A stretch of DNA of 64,000 bases from Bradyrhizobium sp. CCBAU 53351 (lineage in GTDB: Bacteria; Pseudomonadota; Alphaproteobacteria; Rhizobiales; Xanthobacteraceae): positions 2,817,501 through 2,881,500 of the forward strand of contig NZ_CP030059.1 in assembly GCF_015291745.1 (NCBI RefSeq), in the 5' to 3' direction. Below the pieces are notes generated by a model. That model was not told the DNA's origin and did no database searches. It was given only the letters and a program-made list of their open reading frames with translations. Below are positions 61,608 through 64,000 of the stretch, in pieces. Positions within the stretch are counted from its first letter, which is position 1; each line of letters begins with the position of its first letter. Position numbers and translations under genes: made by a program.

Positions 61608-62102
61608 TTAGCGCCTGCCGGCGTTCGGATCGGGGAACGGCGAGGCGGCGGCCGGAGCCGCTTCGGCGGGTGCTGCAGTCGGCGCCGCTGCGGCGGGTTT
61701 GGGCTTCCTGGGCCGGTGAGGCTTGCGAACCGGTTTGGGCGGGGTGGCCGGCTGGAGTTCCGCAAAGACCGGATTCGGGTCCGTCGTCACCGAGGCAGGC
61801 GTGGTGAAATCCCCGGGATTCCTGATCACGTTCACCGGCACGCTTGCCGGTTGGTACTTTGGGAGCGCGAAAGCCACCGTGAAGGGGGCGTCGGGCGCGG
61901 GAACCGAGACGGAGCAAGGCGTCTTGCAGCCCGGACCGAGCGAGGTCGTGGCGTCCGCACCCGGGGGGTTGGATTCGAGCCGGACCTGGACGGCCGGCGG
62001 CGCCGATTTGAACATGTCCCAGGACATCGAAGAGCAGCCGCCAAGACCCGCCGCTCCCAACAGACCGGCTCCCGCTAACGCAACCGCGATGACACGACGC
62101 AT
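61608..62102 (-). CDS. Lipoprotein with PEGA-like domain
   Basis: 164 residues. Lipoprotein signal with lipobox LGGC (MRRVIAVALAGAGLLGAAGLGGC, Cys about 23). A PEGA-type beta segment follows (VQVRLESNPPGADATTSLGP, then CKTPCSVSVPAPDAPFTVAF and KYQPASVPVNV). The C-terminal third is Pro/Lys/Ala-rich, consistent with a cell-wall-spanning tail. Function unknown. Confidence 0.88.
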   Translation of the reverse strand: MRRVIAVALAGAGLLGAAGLGGCSSMSWDMFKSAPPAVQVRLESNPPGADATTSLGPGCKTPCSVSVPAPDAPFTVAFALPKYQPASVPVNVIRNPGDFTTPASVTTDPNPVFAELQPATPPKPVRKPHRPRKPKPAAAAPTAAPAEAAPAAASPFPDPNAGRR

Positions 62103-62258
62103 GACCCATCCACTTCAACTGCGACAAACCGCCACACAACCCCGCGCGGACCTTAGGAGCGTCGTTTGGGGCAGGCAACCGGCGGGCGGCGCATGGTTGA
62201 TGAATGGTTAATGCCGAGCCTCGCAGAATAGCAATGTGATTTCAGTAGCTTGACGGCG

Positions 62259-62930
62259 CTAGGCGGTCATCAGGCTGCTGGCTGCTTCCGGCAGGTCGCG
62301 CATGTGATGGATCAGCCGGTCCGGCTTCAGCTCGGCGATCGGCACGTCCGTATAGCCGAAGCTGACCCCGATGACCGGCACTCCGGCCCGGCGGGCTACC
62401 CCGACATCGGTTCCGGCATCGCCGACCATGAGGCTGGCTTTGACCGCGCCGCCGGCGCGCGCCACCGTTTCCCGGAAGATGGTCGGGTCGGGCTTCTGGA
62501 CGCCAAAGGTGTCCGCGCCGCAGATCGCGGCAAAGCGGCGGCTGAGGTCGAGCTGGTCCAGCAGCCGCTTCGACAGCCATTCCAGCTTGTTGGTGCAGAC
62601 CGCGAGGCGATGGCCCTGGGCCGCAAAATGATCGAGCGCGGCCTCGAGCCCCTCGAAGGGGCGGGATTCGACCGCGATATGGTCGGCGTAATAGGCGATG
62701 AAATCCGCGGTCATCCGGTCCATGTCGGCGGGGGTGACGCTGCGGCCCTCCGCTTCCAGCCCCCGCTCGATCAGCTTGCGGGCGCCGGCGCCGATCATGT
62801 TGCGCGCCGAGGCCATCGGCACCGGCGGCAGGCCTTCGCGGTCGAGCACGTGGTTCAGCGCGGTGATCAGGTCGGGCGCCGTATCCACAAGCGTGCCGTC
62901 GAGATCGAAGACGATGGTGTGAGGGGTCAT
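62259..62930 (-). CDS. gph: Phosphoglycolate phosphatase (HAD family)
   Basis: 223 residues from ATG 62930. HAD motif I is IVFDLDGTLVDTAPDLITAL (nucleophile Asp). Motif II is LAVCTNKLEWLSKRLL, motif III Lys lies in FGVQKPDPTIFRETVA, and motif IV is MVGDAGTDVGVARRAG. This order and FDLDGTLVDTAPDL are typical of Gph, which removes 2-phosphoglycolate formed by Rubisco or DNA repair. Cytoplasmic. Divergent from rpiA. Confidence 0.92.
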   Translation of the reverse strand: MTPHTIVFDLDGTLVDTAPDLITALNHVLDREGLPPVPMASARNMIGAGARKLIERGLEAEGRSVTPADMDRMTADFIAYYADHIAVESRPFEGLEAALDHFAAQGHRLAVCTNKLEWLSKRLLDQLDLSRRFAAICGADTFGVQKPDPTIFRETVARAGGAVKASLMVGDAGTDVGVARRAGVPVIGVSFGYTDVPIAELKPDRLIHHMRDLPEAASSLMTA

Positions 62931-63101
62931 GACCCCAGCGCTACCGGCCCCCCCGTGTCCGCGCAAGGGGCGGGCCCATAAGATCACCTTATAGGCCTGT
63001 TCCCAGACCCTGTTCTCCGGGGGAAAACGAGGCTACATAGGCCGCCGAAAGCGGCCACGATCGGCGGCAGATCTCCCGGATTTCAGAAGGCGGGCCCAGA
63101 C

Positions 63102-63821
63102 GTGAACATGGACCAGTTGAAGCGACAGGCTGCTGCCCGCGCGCTCGAAGAGGTGCGGGACGGCATGCAGCTCGGGCTCGGCACCGGCTCGACCGCCAAG
63201 CATTTCGTCGAGTTGCTCGGCGAGCGCGTCGCCGCCGGGCTGAAAGTGATCGGCGTGCCGACCTCCGAGGCGACGCGCCTCGACGCGACGCGCTGCGGCG
63301 TGCCGCTGACCACGCTCGACGAGATCGACCATCTCGACATCACGGTCGACGGCGCCGACGAGATCGATGCTGAGCTCAACCTGATCAAGGGCGGCGGCGG
63401 CGCGCTGCTGCGCGAGAAGATCGTGGCGGCCGCTTCGGATCGTATGATCGTGATTGCCGATGACACCAAATGGGTGCCGACGCTCGGCAAATTTCCGCTG
63501 CCGGTCGAAGTCATCCCCTTCGGCCTCGGCGCGACGCGGCGGGCGATCGAGAAGGCATTTGCGCAATGCGGCGTTTCCGGGCAAATGGCGGTCCGCAAGG
63601 GCAAGGACGGCCACGTTTTCGTCACCGACGGCGGCCACTGGATCGTCGATGCCCAGCTCGGACGTATTGTGGATCCACCCGGCCTCGCCAGGGCGTTGAG
63701 CACGATCCCCGGCGTGGTCGAGCATGGATTGTTCATCGGCTTGGCCAGCTCTGCCGTTCTGGCGGGTGGCGAGGGAATTCGCGTGATTGAACGGCGCAAG
63801 CCGAAAGGAGACCAGGAATGA
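63102..63821 (+). CDS. rpiA: Ribose-5-phosphate isomerase A
   Basis: 239 residues from GTG 63102 (ATG 63108 is the alternative). Family motifs: [20 protein letters not shown] (phosphate loop), [20 protein letters not shown] (catalytic Asp pair), [16 protein letters not shown], and [14 protein letters not shown]. It interconverts ribose-5-phosphate and ribulose-5-phosphate in the pentose phosphate and Calvin cycles. Its stop overlaps the next gene's start as ATGA. Confidence 0.96.
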   Translation: MNMDQLKRQAAARALEEVRDGMQLGLGTGSTAKHFVELLGERVAAGLKVIGVPTSEATRLDATRCGVPLTTLDEIDHLDITVDGADEIDAELNLIKGGGGALLREKIVAAASDRMIVIADDTKWVPTLGKFPLPVEVIPFGLGATRRAIEKAFAQCGVSGQMAVRKGKDGHVFVTDGGHWIVDAQLGRIVDPPGLARALSTIPGVVEHGLFIGLASSAVLAGGEGIRVIERRKPKGDQE

Positions 63822-64000
63822 AGAGCGTTTTGAAATTCTTGCCGGCCGCGACGCTCGTCGTGGGATTGGCCCTTACGGCCGCCCCGGCCGTGGCGCAGCA
63901 GCCCGCCCAGCCGAAGGCTGGCGCCGCACCTGCCCAGCCGAAGGCCTCGCCCGCGGCGATCGCTGCGGCCAAGGAGATTTTGCAGATCAAGAACGCCAAT
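63818..64000 (+). CDS. Exported protein, probably DUF2059 family, C-terminus cut by window edge
   Basis: 61 residues visible from ATG 63818, overlapping the rpiA stop by four bases. A Sec signal ([20 protein letters not shown], then AVAQ cleavage near residue 27) is followed by two near copies of AQPKAG/AQPKAS and the start of a helix ([15 protein letters not shown]). DUF2059 is suggested by this start and by the rpiA neighbour, but the domain itself lies outside the window. Confidence 0.7.
   Translation, partial: MKSVLKFLPAATLVVGLALTAAPAVAQQPAQPKAGAAPAQPKASPAAIAAAKEILQIKNAN

Overview
The window looks like chromosome from a Bradyrhizobium-type alphaproteobacterium (Nitrobacteraceae). The pointers are high G+C, strong third-codon-position bias, rhizobial-style housekeeping genes (mrp, moaA, rpiA, gph, TRAP transporters) and a dispersed GC-rich palindromic repeat typical of these genomes. 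No rRNA, tRNA, CRISPR array, transposase or integrase was seen.

Positions 1-37722 hold one complete injectisome-type type III secretion system (T3SS). The core operon sctI-J-K-L-N-O-P-Q-R-S-T-U (21827 down to 12320, minus strand) is colinear and largely coupled by 4-base start/stop overlaps. Other core genes surround it: sctD (plus strand, 7904), sctF with a YscE-like needle chaperone and a Crp/Fnr regulator (6039-7518), sctX and sctY (1760-2601), gatekeeper sctW with a SycN-like chaperone (22088-23788), secretin sctC (24239) and sctV (29320). SctX, SctY, YscE-like, YscG-like and SycN-like proteins place this system with the Ysc branch rather than with the usual rhizobial Rhc systems. Two SycD-like TPR chaperones sit next to two long, mostly helical proteins that may be translocators. 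A long protein upstream of sctX is a tip-protein candidate, and five other unrecognised proteins may be secreted substrates.

The most unusual part is 26617-29323. Directly downstream of sctV, each joined by a 4-base overlap, lie a MotA/TolQ/ExbB-like membrane protein and two ExbD-like single-anchor proteins, followed by an 85-residue protein. They sit between sctV and a secretin that is itself unusual, having a lipobox and a GspD-like N0-N1-N2-N3 layout. SctD also carries about 250 extra C-terminal residues. Together these suggest an injectisome with a rebuilt periplasmic section and a dedicated proton-channel module; that function is inferred.

Positions 38097-64000 are metabolic and housekeeping. 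They contain a LysR regulator divergent from a dctA-like transporter and two ureide-catabolism genes (allA, ureidoglycine aminohydrolase); an aspartic protease and a DUF1289 protein; a histidine kinase; NhaD; a GlxR-like reductase; a VOC protein; Mrp; two tandem TakP/DctP-like TRAP binding proteins; a frameshifted FAD monooxygenase; a small kinase; a TctDE-like two-component pair; an M20 carboxypeptidase; TRAP DctQM; MoaA; a lipoprotein; Gph; RpiA; and the start of a secreted protein cut by the window edge.
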